Shown: piece by piece, positions 24,588 to 35,084 of the stretch
Position numbering within the stretch: the first letter of the stretch is position 1
Layout of the letters: each line of letters begins with the position of its first letter
Notes under the pieces: generated by a model
What the model was told of the DNA's origin: nothing
Databases searched by the model: none
Seen by the model: the letters and a program-made list of their open reading frames with translations, nothing else
NCBI GenBank assembly: GCA_903813345.2
Contig: CAIIXF020000003.1
Location: 31,741,151-31,805,150, forward strand
Direction of reading: 5' to 3'
DNA length: 64,000 nt
Source of the DNA: Owenia fusiformis
Lineage: Eukaryota > Annelida > Polychaeta > Sabellida > Oweniidae
Made by a program: the position numbers and the translations under genes

Positions 24588-25302
24588 CGTTATTAAGATA
24601 TTGGTTTTGTAATTAGTCTACATTATATCTATGTTGTATAAAATTGTGCGAAGAACCTGTTTAGAGAATGTTAAGTGATTTCAATAATAAGTCTCAACGC
24701 GTGCAAAGAGGTTTTGTTATGCCGGTCTTTGCACGTCTTTACACTGTGTGTACTAAGAGGTAAAAAGGTGTGTCAAGCGGGACTCATCATGTGCTAAGAG
24801 GTGTCAAAACTAGGAACACCAAAACACCCGGGTTGTCAAAAGCTGTATCTAGACGTGCCAAGTCTTGGAATTCAATTTTCACACAGTGGTCTCTGACTAA
24901 TAATAGATGGCGCATAATTCGGAAAATTATTATTTACTATCCGATCTGAAGTTTGCTTATCCGTTTTAGATACCATGTCTGTTATTTCTTCTTATTGCAG
25001 CTTAATAAATCATGTTTCTCATTGTGTTAATAAATGTTATTTTCATGTTTCTCATGTACAAAAATATAAAATATTGGCTCTAATAGGGGTGTTTCCTAGG
25101 GGTGTATGTAACACCTCAAAGAAAAGTTCGCTCAGTAGATGGCAATGTTAACATCAAAATCCTTTAAGCAGACATCCTGTCGGTATAAAAAATTCTAATA
25201 AAAAATTTATATCTCTCGGGTGCATGGGAACCCTTGCTTCCTACTAAACTATATGTGGAACACTGACTGTTTTTATTTCATTTCATTTCTTTTGTTATGC
25301 AG
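24588..25302. other. Probable intron or intergenic sequence
   Basis: AT-rich with no coding frame. A 10-bp-stem hairpin (CGTGCAAAGA at 24700-24709 with its complement at 24726-24735) is the only structure noted. A pyrimidine-rich tract leads into the candidate splice acceptor at 25301-25302. Confidence 0.35.
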
Positions 25303-25361
25303 AAATACTGACACATGAACTGGAGGGTGAAGATAAAGAGAAAGATGATAGAGAGATCCAG
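25303..25361 (+). CDS. Candidate coding exon (charged peptide)
   Basis: A 59-bp stretch is preceded by a good polypyrimidine tract and acceptor (TTTCTTTTGTTATGCAG) and followed by a consensus donor (CAG|GTGAGC). One frame reads ILTHELEGEDKEKDDREIQ with no stop. The gene is not recognised. It is called on splice signals and an open frame only. It ends in phase 0, which does not match the exon at 34216, so further exons would be needed to join them. Confidence 0.35.
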
Positions 25362-25374
25362 GTGAGCTGAACAG

Positions 25375-25693
25375 TCCGGAGCTTCTAGCACTATACTGAA
25401 AAATATAGAACGCTCAAAATCACTCAATCATAAACGAGGGATGACTTAGAGAGTTTACAGAAGGAAACAGTTCAACAAAGTAGTGGATGAACTATACAAT
25501 ATGGCGTAAGAACTGAAACAGTTTGAAACACTAAATGATGAAGCAGAAAGTGTGACCAAAATTTGTGAGGATGCATTGAAAAAGTTGAAAACAATAAATA
25601 AGCAACGATATTATATGATTAAAGATACAGATTATATCAGAAAACATTTGGAAACACAAAATCAGAAAAGAGAAAATATGATTAACGTGTAGA
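25375..25693 (+). pseudogene. Decayed coiled-coil coding sequence
   Basis: A single frame reads as coherent charged, helical protein over ~105 codons (for example RRKQFNKVVDELYNMA, then ELKQFETLNDEAESVTKICE, then KHLETQNQKREN). It has two internal stops (TAG near 25446, TAA near 25506), both explicable as C-to-T changes of glutamine codons. Part of it resembles the exon at 34216-34305 (MKQLETLKQELESM). The LINE begins immediately downstream. It may be a dead exon of a host gene or part of the LINE 5' region; the former is favoured by the paralogous exon. Confidence 0.35.
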
Positions 25694-25717
25694 GCTCGAG
25701 TAGAGCAGACGTGTATT

Positions 25718-27019
25718 ATGGCAGCTCCGCCCGATACCGATCACATTCAAAGGATTCTGTCAAGATTATCAGAAGAAGACAGAGACACTATTATCAATGA
25801 GTTCCTGGAAGTAACCACGCCTGAGGATTACAAACCATTGAGGATTCGGTATTTTGAATATGCGAAAGAAAGATTATTCAACATTTACTTGGACAAATTC
25901 GGCCCCATTGCTGGACGAAAGCAAAACGAAATTCCGATCTTGACACTAAAAGCACGAAAGGGAGTGAATAAGGATGTCTTGTTTTTGAATGACATTTGTG
26001 ATCTATATATGTATGGTTCGAACATTTCGGACACTTTCCCACGTCAGACGATCTCTGCGACAAGTTTTCTACCGAATCTGGGTTCTTCTGAAGCTAATAC
26101 AATCACAGATCAGTCGACGGGCTCAATTGAAATCGACACACGGGTTGTTTGTCTTAGCCAGCGGGTAAGTGAATTGGAACGTATGGGAGACTCGAAGGAT
26201 GAGCAGATATCAAAGATGCAGAAGGATAACGTAGAGCTTCAGCAACAGGTACAAAGGTTGCTACAAGCAGGTCAGTGTGACTTTTCTAAACGTACACAAA
26301 CAAGCGCTACTGTAACTGTACCAACGCAAACTTCATCCACGCTAAATTCTAAGCCGGCCAATAATGAGACCAATAATTCGACTAACACGCCAATAACTGT
26401 TTCACACCTCAATAACAATACTTTGCCTATAAGCGACCCCGCTAATAAGCAAAACTCACTACGTAAGCCTACTGAGCCATGCGAGTCTGTCGCTATACCG
26501 CCATCTTTGAAAATCACCTCGCAACCGCCGTCTGCAAAGTTAGTGCAACCAGTGCCTAATGTAACGAAACCTATCACTTATTCTAGCGTAGTAAGTGAAA
26601 ACATAGATGATTGGTCCATTGCTGGCCCTAAAGGTCGCCATTCCCCTCCACCAACTCAACCTAAAGAGCCCCGACTACAAGGCCACGGTAAATATAACCC
26701 TTCGCAACAACGCCGGAAGACGATTACCTTAAAGGGGATCCAAGAAGTCGAAGGTGCTTTCGTCTACGTCAGCAACATTCGTAAAGATGGAAATGTTAGC
26801 GATGAGGACCTCCGTTCCACGATAGTTGCGTATGTTAAACAAAGAGGCATACGTGTCATGAAAGCAGATATCGTACATAACCGAGTTTGCGATGATAAGG
26901 TTGGATGCAAAATTTATATTCCCAATGATCAAGTAACCCTAATACTTGGCGAAAATTTCTGGCCAGACGCCGCTATAGGTTGCCGAAGATGGGAAAAACG
27001 AACAAGATATAATAACTAG
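25718..27019 (+). CDS. LINE ORF1 protein, interrupted (N-terminal 432 residues)
   Basis: Encodes the RNA-binding chaperone-type ORF1 of the LINE, which packages its RNA. From the sequence: an acidic/helical N-terminus (~1-110); a predicted coiled coil at ~145-190 (RVSELERMGDSKDEQISKMQ and following heptads ending LQQQVQRLL); a low-complexity Thr/Asn/Pro linker to ~330; and a C-terminal folded region ending FWPDAAIGCRRWEKR, the type of aromatic/basic motif seen near the end of many invertebrate ORF1 proteins. The TAG stop at 27017 lies inside the CTAG end of the inserted Helitron-like element, so it is not the native terminus. The native reading frame resumes at 29623. No CCHC knuckles are seen. 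Start chosen at MAAPPDTDH, the first ATG of the frame. Confidence 0.8.
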   Translation: MAAPPDTDHIQRILSRLSEEDRDTIINEFLEVTTPEDYKPLRIRYFEYAKERLFNIYLDKFGPIAGRKQNEIPILTLKARKGVNKDVLFLNDICDLYMYGSNISDTFPRQTISATSFLPNLGSSEANTITDQSTGSIEIDTRVVCLSQRVSELERMGDSKDEQISKMQKDNVELQQQVQRLLQAGQCDFSKRTQTSATVTVPTQTSSTLNSKPANNETNNSTNTPITVSHLNNNTLPISDPANKQNSLRKPTEPCESVAIPPSLKITSQPPSAKLVQPVPNVTKPITYSSVVSENIDDWSIAGPKGRHSPPPTQPKEPRLQGHGKYNPSQQRRKTITLKGIQEVEGAFVYVSNIRKDGNVSDEDLRSTIVAYVKQRGIRVMKADIVHNRVCDDKVGCKIYIPNDQVTLILGENFWPDAAIGCRRWEKRTRYNN

Positions 27020-29617
27020 ATTGGAGAAATTGAACAAGTTCAATTCAAGACTCCAGATTTAGATTGTTTATCTCAAAACCATTTTGAGATCTGATATTAA
27101 TGAAAGGGTTGAGATTGTTACAATTTGGTGGCAGCGGTGGGATTTTTTTTGAGAAGCCCATAACTTCTAAACCGGAAGTCGGATCTCAAATTTGTTTTCA
27201 GATTCGGAATCCTGAGAAAATTGTCTATTAAAACCTTAATTTGAACTTTGATATTAATGAGAAATGAGAAAATTAACGGTCAGGTAGACATGCCATCAGG
27301 GTACCATCATATCATTTTTTTGAAATTTCAAAATGTGTTAACTCCTGAACCGGAAGTCGGATCACAATTTCGTTTTCAGATTCGGAATCCTGAGAAAATT
27401 TCCTATAAGACTAATATCCTGGACATTTGATTTGGAGAACTTTTTCTTGGACCTCGTTTTGGGACACTGATATCTCGAAATCGGTTTGAGATATCAAAAA
27501 ACTAAATCGACCCTAGCTTTCATACTTTTTTATAAGGAACACAATGAAAAAAAAACGGATCGAAAATATTGAAGGACGACCGAGAAAATCGAAAAAAGTG
27601 ACAAAGTACTGGATTTGACCTAGTTCTTGACCTTTGACCTAGATAAAAATTTGACCTAATTTCCCAGAAACTAGGTCACATACCCTAACTGACCATGTAA
27701 TTAGATTTACTCCAAGTCTTCTAGTTACTGAGAAAATGTGCTAATAAGAATAACTAGACATGTAAATTGAACAAGTTCAATTTAAGACTCCAGATTTCAA
27801 ACTTTGTTTAAGCTGAGTCATCCAGAACTTGTAAGCTGAGTCATTCAGAATAAGCTGAGTCAGCTAGAATATAGACATTTAGACAACTTTAAGGAAGGCT
27901 ATCTTCGACTCTATTGGCTTACATGGGGATATCATCATATCGACTTTTCGAGACTTCAAACCGCTATAACTATCTAACCAGAAGTTAGATCGAAATTTGG
28001 TTTAAAGATTCTGATTCCTGAGAAAATTCTACCCTTAATTCATAACTCATACGTTAAATTTGGAGAATTTTTTATTTTGACCTACATTTCGGACACCATA
28101 TCTCAAAAGTGGGTCGAAAAACTTTCTGACGGCAGAAAGCTAACACTATAAGCACACTCTTTGCTACCTGTATACAAAATTTTGAAGCAAATCCTTAAAG
28201 TGTAATGTCAGAATCGCAAAAATAAGGAAAAACTATGAATTTGACCTAGATTTTGACCAAGGCATTTTTGCGTCCAAATTTTAAAGCTAGATAGCCTTCG
28301 AGGTCCCCTCCTTTTATAGGCTTTCAGAATATTAAGCTGTACTCAGTCTACATCTGGTATTTTACACTTCAAAAAATCCTTTTTCTCATTGACATAACAT
28401 GGGGCACCAAATTTAGCGATTTTTGAGCTTTCAAAACGCCATAACTTTCGAACCGGAAGTCGGATCGAAATTTGGTTTGCAGATTCGGATTCCTGACAAA
28501 ATTTTACCCCTAATTCATAACTCATACGTTAAATTTGGAATTTTTTTATTTTGACCTACTTTTTGGACACGCCATAACTTCTGAACCGGAAGTCTGATCG
28601 AAATTTGGTTTGCAGATTCGGATTCCTGAGAAGATTCTACCCTTAATTCATAACTCATACGTTGAATCTAGAGAATTTTTTATTTTGACCTACTTTTCGG
28701 ACACCATATCTCAAAAGTGGGTCAAAATACTTTCTGACGGCAAAAGGCTAACACTATTAGCACACTCTTTGCTACCTGTATACAAAATTTTGAAGTAAAT
28801 TATTAAAGTGTAGTGTCAGAATCGTAAAAATAAGGAAAAACTATGAATTTGACCTTGATTTTGACCTAGGCATTTTGGTGTCCAAATTTTGAAGCTATGT
28901 AGCTTTTGAGGTCCCTTTCTTTTATAAGCATTCATTATGTTAAGCTGTACTCAGTCAATATCCTGTATTTTACACTTCGAAAAAGTCTTTTTTCCCATTG
29001 ACTTAACATAGGCACCAAATTTAGCGATTTTTGAGCTTTCAAAACGCCATAACTTCCGAACCGGAAGTCCGATCCATATTTGGTTTGCAGATTTGGATTC
29101 CTGAGAAAATTCTACCTCTTTTTCATAGCTCATACATTCGATTTGGAGCATGTTTAGGCGTGACCTACATTTCGGACGCCATATCTCAAAATCGGTAAGA
29201 GTAATCAAAATTCTGATGTCATATCTTTGATTCGCCTTTTTCTAAGCTACACGATGAAAAAAAGATGGAGGAGTTACGAAAAATATTGACGAAGATATGA
29301 TGAAGAATGTTGAAAATGTAAGATTTGACCTAGTTCTTGACCTTTGACCTAGATAAAAATTTGACCTAATTTCCCAGAAAGCCGGTTTCAGTCTTTAGTT
29401 AACCATGTAAGTTGGATTAAGTAAGCTGTTATAGTTGACGAGAAATTTGGTGAGGAGGAAGAAAAAAGAAAGAAAAATAATAATAATAATAATAATAATA
29501 AAGAAAACAGGCAAAAACAATAGACTCCAGATTTTCAATCTGGAGTCTAATAAGAATAATAAGAATAATAAGAATACAGGCAAAAGCAATAGACTCCAGA
29601 TTTTCAATCTGGAGTCT
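27016..29617 (-). mobile_element. Helitron-like element copy inserted in LINE ORF1 (two-unit concatemer)
   Basis: On the minus strand it begins with two AGACTCCAGATT palindromes (29617-29591, 29548-29522), then leader and core repeats as in 2540-10017. It has an internal 3' hairpin plus CTAG at 27754-27757 and the terminal hairpin plus CTAG at 27016-27019. It is flanked by AATAA on both sides (27011-27015; 29618-29622). Removing 2607 nt (869 codons) restores an uninterrupted frame through ORF1, which fixes the insertion boundaries independently of terminal motifs. Confidence 0.85.
27126..27143 (+). other. Fossil tRNA-Leu-type primer-binding site
   Basis: TGGTGGCAGCGGTGGGAT is complementary to the 3' end of animal tRNA-Leu plus CCA. 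It follows GTTACA-ATT, as a primer site follows an LTR 3' end, and the same arrangement occurs at 51670-51693. It lies within the Helitron-like copy and suggests capture of an LTR-element fragment. Confidence 0.55.
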
Positions 29618-29622
29618 AATAA

Positions 29623-29785
29623 AAATTCTACTTACCTACGTGCAAATGCAATTCCTGTCTTCACAGGGCACACTTATTCTAATGCGCGTGGCTATCATGC
29701 ACAATACGATCCATACAAAACTGATGATGACTATGCATCAGACTGCTTCGCGTTTGACGAAACTGATCGACAACAGGCTGTTTAA
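29623..29785 (+). CDS. LINE ORF1, C-terminal tail after the insertion
   Basis: In the frame that continues ORF1 across the insertion, ~53 codons run from KNSTYLRANAIPVF to DETDRQQAV and stop at TAA (29783-29785). The stop is one base upstream of the ORF2 start codon, a spacing typical of LINEs that couple ORF2 translation to ORF1 termination. Without this piece ORF1 would lack its tail; with it the protein would be ~486 residues. Confidence 0.75.
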
Positions 29786-29786
29786 T

Positions 29787-32700
29787 ATGTGTGAAAATCT
29801 AAAACACTTGCTGTTTCTCATTTTATTTTCTGCTTTATTCAATAAACAGATCATAGTTTTTAACAATCAAGGTAATAGTGAGTTAAGACTAGCACAATGG
29901 AATTGCCCAGGTTTCAATGTATCTACTCTATATATTAAACATTTATTGTCACAATGCGATATCTTGGCGCTCTCAGAGCACAAACTCTATCCCTGTAATA
30001 GATTTAAGCTTGACTCCGTGCACTCGGACTTTCGGTGTTACAGCACAAGTAGCAAGAATCTAAACGATTTTAACTGTGGTAAAATATGGGGAAATGGTGG
30101 TGTTGCTATTTTCTGGCGTGATTCGTTGAGCAATTATGTTATTCCTGTTAAAAATATGTCAACAGACAGGATCGTTTGTCTAAAGGTATCAATAGTGCAA
30201 ACTGCGCCTATTTACATATTTTCTGTTTACTTACCTCAACAAAATTGTGAAATTGACATGTACGATGATGTTTTATTCTCACTCGAACACTTTGTGCAAA
30301 AGGCTAGCATAGATGGCAGTGTTATAATTCTTGGCGATGTAAACAGTAATTTGGGTACGTTTACGGGTTGTAGGGGTCATGGTAATCCCTCATCTAATGG
30401 TATCAAATTGTATGATTTTATGCAACGAAATCTTTTAACTGCAATCGATATGACAGATTTAGCACGTGGTCCAAGACACACATTTGAAATGACTCGAAAC
30501 AATGCTCTTCATGTTAGCTATATTGATCATGTCATTTTGTCTTACACTTTGCGTGAATGTGTTTTATCGTGTACAGTCCTGGAAGATGAGCCTGACAACA
30601 CGTCAGATCATCTTCCAATTCAAACTATATTAAATTTAAATGCTCAAATAGAACGTTGTCCAGATATTGAAGCCCCAAAAGGATTTGCTTGGAACAAACC
30701 CAACTGTAATGAAATAAAGGACTCGTACACTAATTCGGTTACATTGAAATGTAACGATATTTTACTTGAACTGCGTTCTATTTTGTCCAGTCGGACACTA
30801 AACGCAGCAGAAATTGATCATTTTATCAATAGAATAGTAGAGAGTTTAATTTTATCATCAAATGCTCATATACCAAAGAGGAAATTCCTGAAATATGTTA
30901 AGCCCTTTTGGAACTCCACTTTGACATCATTGGCTAAAGATAAAAAGGCAAAGTGGCATAAATGGGTGTCTCAGGGTAGATCACGTGATCCTTCAAATGA
31001 TGTTAGAAAACAATATAAAGAGTCAAAGAAAATATTTTCAAAAACCTATCAAGCTGCACAACTTGAGTATGAAAGAGAGGAATTAGAAAAATTGTATACA
31101 TCAGAACAGTCTGATCAACGTTTTTACTGGTATCTGGTCAATAAACATAGAAGATCATCAAAGAAATCAGTTAATCCAGTGCTTGCCGACGACGGCCATT
31201 TAATTACAGATGCTAATGAAATCAGAGAACAGTGGAAGTGCCATTTTGAAAAACTAGCAACCCCTTTAAACAAACCGACGTTTGATAGTCATTTTAAATA
31301 CGAAATTGAAAACAAGGTCCAAACAATTTTTAACAGTATATCGAATGACAGCACTATTTTTAAAATTACTCCCGACATGGTTCATAGTGCAATAAAAGCT
31401 CTCCATTCAAAGCGTGCATGTGGTTATGATCAGATCAGCGCAGAACATCTAAAATTTGGCGGGGATTCCATGGTCCAAACAATTTCAATCATTTATAATA
31501 TTATACTTCAGTCAGTCTACATTCCATATAACTTCTGTATCGGCACAATGATCCCTATTGTTAAAAACGGCAAAGATCCACTTGTAAAAGACAACTCAAG
31601 AGGTATTACGCTCATGACAATGCTTCGTAAATTATTTGACAACATTATTTTAACTCATGTAAAATCACCCGTTCTAAATGCTATCCCTAAATTACAAGGG
31701 GCAGCTGTCGAGAAATGTTCATCAATCCATACATCATTACTTGTACAAGAAACTATTTCTGAAAATGTAGAACAAGGTAAAATGGTAGTTTTAACAGTAA
31801 CAGACATCCGAAAAGCTTTCGATTCTGTATGGATAGATGGCCTTCTTTTTAAACTTCACAACTGTGGTATTGGCGGTAAGATATGGAAAATTTTGTATAT
31901 GCTATATAAGCGGTATAGTTGCTCGGTTTTAGTAGGAGGAAAATGCTCTGACTTATTTCCAATATTACAGGGTGTCCATCAAGGCGGTGTCCTGTCCATG
32001 CTATTTTACCAACTTTATATGGCAGATATAATTGACTCCATGATTAAGCTAAACAAGGGATCAACCATAGGTTCGTTAAGTTGCGTTAGCCCTTCATATG
32101 CCGATGACATGTGCATCTTGTCGAATTCTTTTGAAAACATGCAAGTGCTACTTGATCTACTTCATGCTCATAGTAATCAGTGGAGATATGAAGTTCATCC
32201 CGATAAGTGTTCGTTTCTCGTCTTTAATAGTAAAATCGAGCTAGGTGCAACTCAAAAACTTAATATCGGAGGTAAATCAATTGCAAAATCTGACTTTGTG
32301 AAGCATGTCGGAATCCCAATTTCAACAAATAATGATATTTCTGATTATGTACAGGATAAATGTAAGAAGGGCAAATCGCAGTACAATGCTCTGCTCGGTA
32401 TAGGTAGTGGCTGCGGAGGTCTAATTCCAACATCTGCATGTCAAATATACAAAACATATTCCATACCTACAATGACATACGGTGCCCATATTATCAACTA
32501 TCAACAAAATGATATAGTTGTTCTAGAAAAGACACAACGAGAAATAGGACGGAGAATTCAATCTCTGCCTCACTCAGCTAGTATTCCCATCTCAACTTTG
32601 CCCCTGGGCCTAATGGACGTTGAATTTTATATTGACTTTTTAAGAATGATGTTTCTCTGGAGTTTATTGCAACTCCCGAGCGCAAATATATATAAATGTC

Positions 32701-33374
32701 TTTTCACAATGAGATTTGTAAAAATGCTGCATGTTAACAAAGAATGTAATACCTTCTCTCCAATAAAATGCATGTTACTGACATCAAAAAGGTATGATTT
32801 ACATAACCATGTTCTAAATATGGTAGACTGTAAAATGTTCATCCCCAAAAATAGGTGGAAGAATATTGTGTATAGAAAAATTGCAGCCGTTCAGATGCAA
32901 AGGACATTTTTCCAATCGCTAATGTACAAGGGCCTAAACTATTTTAGAATGGGTAACTTTGAAATTTTGAGGCCATTTATATGGTGGAGAGTCGCAAGAC
33001 TGTTCCCTTTTGCTTTAAGTAGTTGTAAAATAATGGTGAAACTGCTAGCAGATGAACATGCGCTTAGATCAAAATATAGAGGTTCCGAAGATAAATCAGT
33101 TATATGCTCAATGTGCAGCACTTATGAAAAAGAAGACGTAGAGCATTTCTTACTGAAATGCCCAGCAAATATATATATTATTTATAGAGAACAACTTAGT
33201 AATCATTGCTGCGAATGGGGTATCCAAATGAACACTAAAAACATTCTTGGCATAGGAATTGAAGAGTTGCACTTTGCAAACGAACAACTACTTGTATTTT
33301 TAAAAGATATGGCACATATAGTTATGCAACAATATTTGTGTCGTCAACGTCACTTGACAAGTTTACAAACTTAA
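29787..33374 (+). CDS. LINE ORF2: apurinic-type endonuclease and reverse transcriptase
   Basis: A 1195-residue polyprotein that nicks target DNA and reverse-transcribes the LINE RNA. The AP-endonuclease domain (~30-280) shows LAQWNCPG, LALSEHKL, GDVNSN (Asp-184) and TSDHLP (Asp-274/His-275). The RT domain (~540-860) shows ACGYDQISAEHLK, SRGITLMTMLRKLFDN, VTDIRKAFDSVW, LQGVHQGGVLSMLFYQLY and catalytic SYADD (Asp-773/774). A CxxC...H...C knuckle begins near Cys-1107. No stops or frameshifts are seen. Although the frame is open from 29640, the start at 29787 is preferred because it follows the ORF1 stop by one base and the upstream 49 codons overlap ORF1. The clade was not assigned. Confidence 0.9.
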   Translation: MCENLKHLLFLILFSALFNKQIIVFNNQGNSELRLAQWNCPGFNVSTLYIKHLLSQCDILALSEHKLYPCNRFKLDSVHSDFRCYSTSSKNLNDFNCGKIWGNGGVAIFWRDSLSNYVIPVKNMSTDRIVCLKVSIVQTAPIYIFSVYLPQQNCEIDMYDDVLFSLEHFVQKASIDGSVIILGDVNSNLGTFTGCRGHGNPSSNGIKLYDFMQRNLLTAIDMTDLARGPRHTFEMTRNNALHVSYIDHVILSYTLRECVLSCTVLEDEPDNTSDHLPIQTILNLNAQIERCPDIEAPKGFAWNKPNCNEIKDSYTNSVTLKCNDILLELRSILSSRTLNAAEIDHFINRIVESLILSSNAHIPKRKFLKYVKPFWNSTLTSLAKDKKAKWHKWVSQGRSRDPSNDVRKQYKESKKIFSKTYQAAQLEYEREELEKLYTSEQSDQRFYWYLVNKHRRSSKKSVNPVLADDGHLITDANEIREQWKCHFEKLATPLNKPTFDSHFKYEIENKVQTIFNSISNDSTIFKITPDMVHSAIKALHSKRACGYDQISAEHLKFGGDSMVQTISIIYNIILQSVYIPYNFCIGTMIPIVKNGKDPLVKDNSRGITLMTMLRKLFDNIILTHVKSPVLNAIPKLQGAAVEKCSSIHTSLLVQETISENVEQGKMVVLTVTDIRKAFDSVWIDGLLFKLHNCGIGGKIWKILYMLYKRYSCSVLVGGKCSDLFPILQGVHQGGVLSMLFYQLYMADIIDSMIKLNKGSTIGSLSCVSPSYADDMCILSNSFENMQVLLDLLHAHSNQWRYEVHPDKCSFLVFNSKIELGATQKLNIGGKSIAKSDFVKHVGIPISTNNDISDYVQDKCKKGKSQYNALLGIGSGCGGLIPTSACQIYKTYSIPTMTYGAHIINYQQNDIVVLEKTQREIGRRIQSLPHSASIPISTLPLGLMDVEFYIDFLRMMFLWSLLQLPSANIYKCLFTMRFVKMLHVNKECNTFSPIKCMLLTSKRYDLHNHVLNMVDCKMFIPKNRWKNIVYRKIAAVQMQRTFFQSLMYKGLNYFRMGNFEILRPFIWWRVARLFPFALSSCKIMVKLLADEHALRSKYRGSEDKSVICSMCSTYEKEDVEHFLLKCPANIYIIYREQLSNHCCEWGIQMNTKNILGIGIEELHFANEQLLVFLKDMAHIVMQQYLCRQRHLTSLQT

Positions 33375-34215
33375 TGTAACTTTATCAGCGTGAAAGGGTG
33401 GCCCTCAAGGGACGAACATGGGCCGACTAGGGATTTTCCCTTGATTAACGGTAATATGCAATATGTATTTATTCTGAGTGTACCGACCTTGGGGAAGGTA
33501 CAATAATAAGCAATGCTTTATGTTTTTGTTTTTTTTTGTTTTTTTTTCTGTTTTTTCCTTGATTGGTAGTTGCAACGTCAACGCGGCAGCCTGACGTATT
33601 TGCAACAAACGATTATATCTCTTAACCAGCCTATACATTTTAGTTTTACTCGCATATTTGTATTTATATTTATGTACATTTATTATACACACTAATTTAG
33701 AATTGCACCATAGGGCAACACCACCTTTCTTCAATTTACAAAAATTGTATATTTCTTTTACTAGCTTACAAGATATTGAAAGCATCTCATACTTTCATAC
33801 AGTACTGCAGTACCGACCTTGGGGAAGGTACGATGATACGCTATGTCTTCCGTTTAATTTTTATAGAAAACGCAGATCCATAATGTCATTTTTTTTATTA
33901 ATCTTAAGAGTGTTAGGTAACAGGTCTATCTAGGCCTACGGCGTGCGTCTACGCGGTAGCTAAGCGTCGTCGTCAGTACAAAAAACAACAACAAAACAAT
34001 GAATTAAAATATAGTCATTTTTTTATAATTGCGTTACAATTAGGTGCTAGGCCAATCTTGGTCGGCGGCGTGCGTCTACGCGGTAGCTAGGCGTCGTCGT
34101 CAGTCATATTGTTTGTTTGTAAATAGTGATTAGTTTCAATTTAACATTTACATAATTTGTATACATGTATCTCCTTTATATAAAGGGCAATAAATATATA
34201 CATACATACATATAG
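33375..34215 (+). other. LINE 3' UTR with repeated hairpins
   Basis: Two copies of a hairpin motif TACCGACCTTGGGGAAGGTA lie at about 33481 and 33812, and two copies of GGCGTGCGTCTACGCGGTAG at 33941 and 34068, followed by GTCGTCGTCAG. The region ends in an ATAC-rich tail. Such repeated structured blocks are candidates for the RT recognition signal of the LINE RNA. Confidence 0.6.
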
Positions 34216-34305
34216 ATCATGATATGAAACAGTTGGAAACACTAAAGCAGGAACTAGAGAGTATGAAAAAAAGAGATAACCTTAGCTATAAAACATATCA
34301 TTCTG
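34216..34305 (+). CDS. Candidate coiled-coil exon
   Basis: A 90-bp open stretch (2 + 29 codons + 1) follows an AG at the LINE tail boundary and precedes a GTAGGT donor. It reads HDMKQLETLKQELESMKKRD and on to YKTYHS. It resembles the decayed sequence at 25375-25693. Its outgoing phase 1 matches the incoming phase of the exon at 60018. The acceptor would be supplied by, or lie next to, the LINE tail, which lowers confidence. Confidence 0.35.
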
Positions 34306-34442
34306 GTAGGTATATTTACAAACAATTTCAATTCAAATCAAATCTAACTATATAGTCAGTTTATTTCATTTTACTAGTATTGGAGTCAGGTTTGACAATA
34401 AAACCCTCAAATTGCACATTAGGTTTCTAAAAAGTCATTATA

Positions 34443-34854
34443 TTAAGGTACAGCTGGAAAGTAACATTTTGGTAAAAAATTGCTATACCAGCACATGTTA
34501 TTTTCTGGTACAAAATAAAGTATGAAGACATGTGTCAATTGCCTTGCTTTTTTCAGGAAAGTATCATTCCATTCTCTTCTTTAAGAATATCTAGTAGGAG
34601 TTCAATGGGAACTCCAGGAAATTCTGATATTTCACACTTTCTATTTTTCCAAATTTTCTTTCAAAGTTTCCAGACAACACAGAAGCTACCATTGACCTGT
34701 TTCCAGGTTTACTAAAAGTAGACAGTGTAATGATACTTTCCTGAAAAAAACAAGGAAATACACACATGCCTTCATACTTAATTTTGTACCAGAAAATAAC
34801 ATGTGCAGGTATAGCAATTTTTTACCAAAATGTTACTTTCCAGCTGAACCTTAA
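34443..34854. mobile_element. 412-bp MITE flanked by TTAA
   Basis: Long inverted arms of ~105-125 bp begin TTAAGGTACAGCTGGAAAGT on the left and end in ACTTTCCAGCTGAACCTTAA on the right. They include GGTAAAAAATTGCTATACC and CAGGAAAGTATCATT with complements. TTAA at 34443-34446 and 34851-34854 fits a TTAA target duplication (piggyBac-type specificity, inference). No coding. Confidence 0.85.
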
Positions 34855-35084
34855 GGGGCAACAAGGACTGAAGAGAGAAAACTCAATTTTTTTTATTTTT
34901 TCTGAGCTATCAGGTCAATATTTGACTTAACATCTTCTTTGACATACCTATTTTCTTAAAATGTATGGATAAACTATCAATTTCAGCATTAAGAAGTGTA
35001 AATTCAGTTCAAAGCTTCTATAAAGGGAGTCCCACTTATAGATTTTTAAGATTCACCACGTTTAAAGAGGAATATCAGCTGAAA

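Larger units (their letters stand above)
25694..34215 (+). mobile_element. Nearly full-length LINE retrotransposon with nested insertion
   Basis: Contains a short 5' UTR, ORF1, ORF2 with endonuclease and reverse transcriptase, and a ~840-bp 3' UTR ending in AATAAATATATACATACATA-type tail sequence. ORF1 is interrupted by a 2.6-kb Helitron-like element. Otherwise both ORFs are open, so the LINE itself looks recent. The exact 5' end is uncertain, and no clear target duplication was found. Confidence 0.85.
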
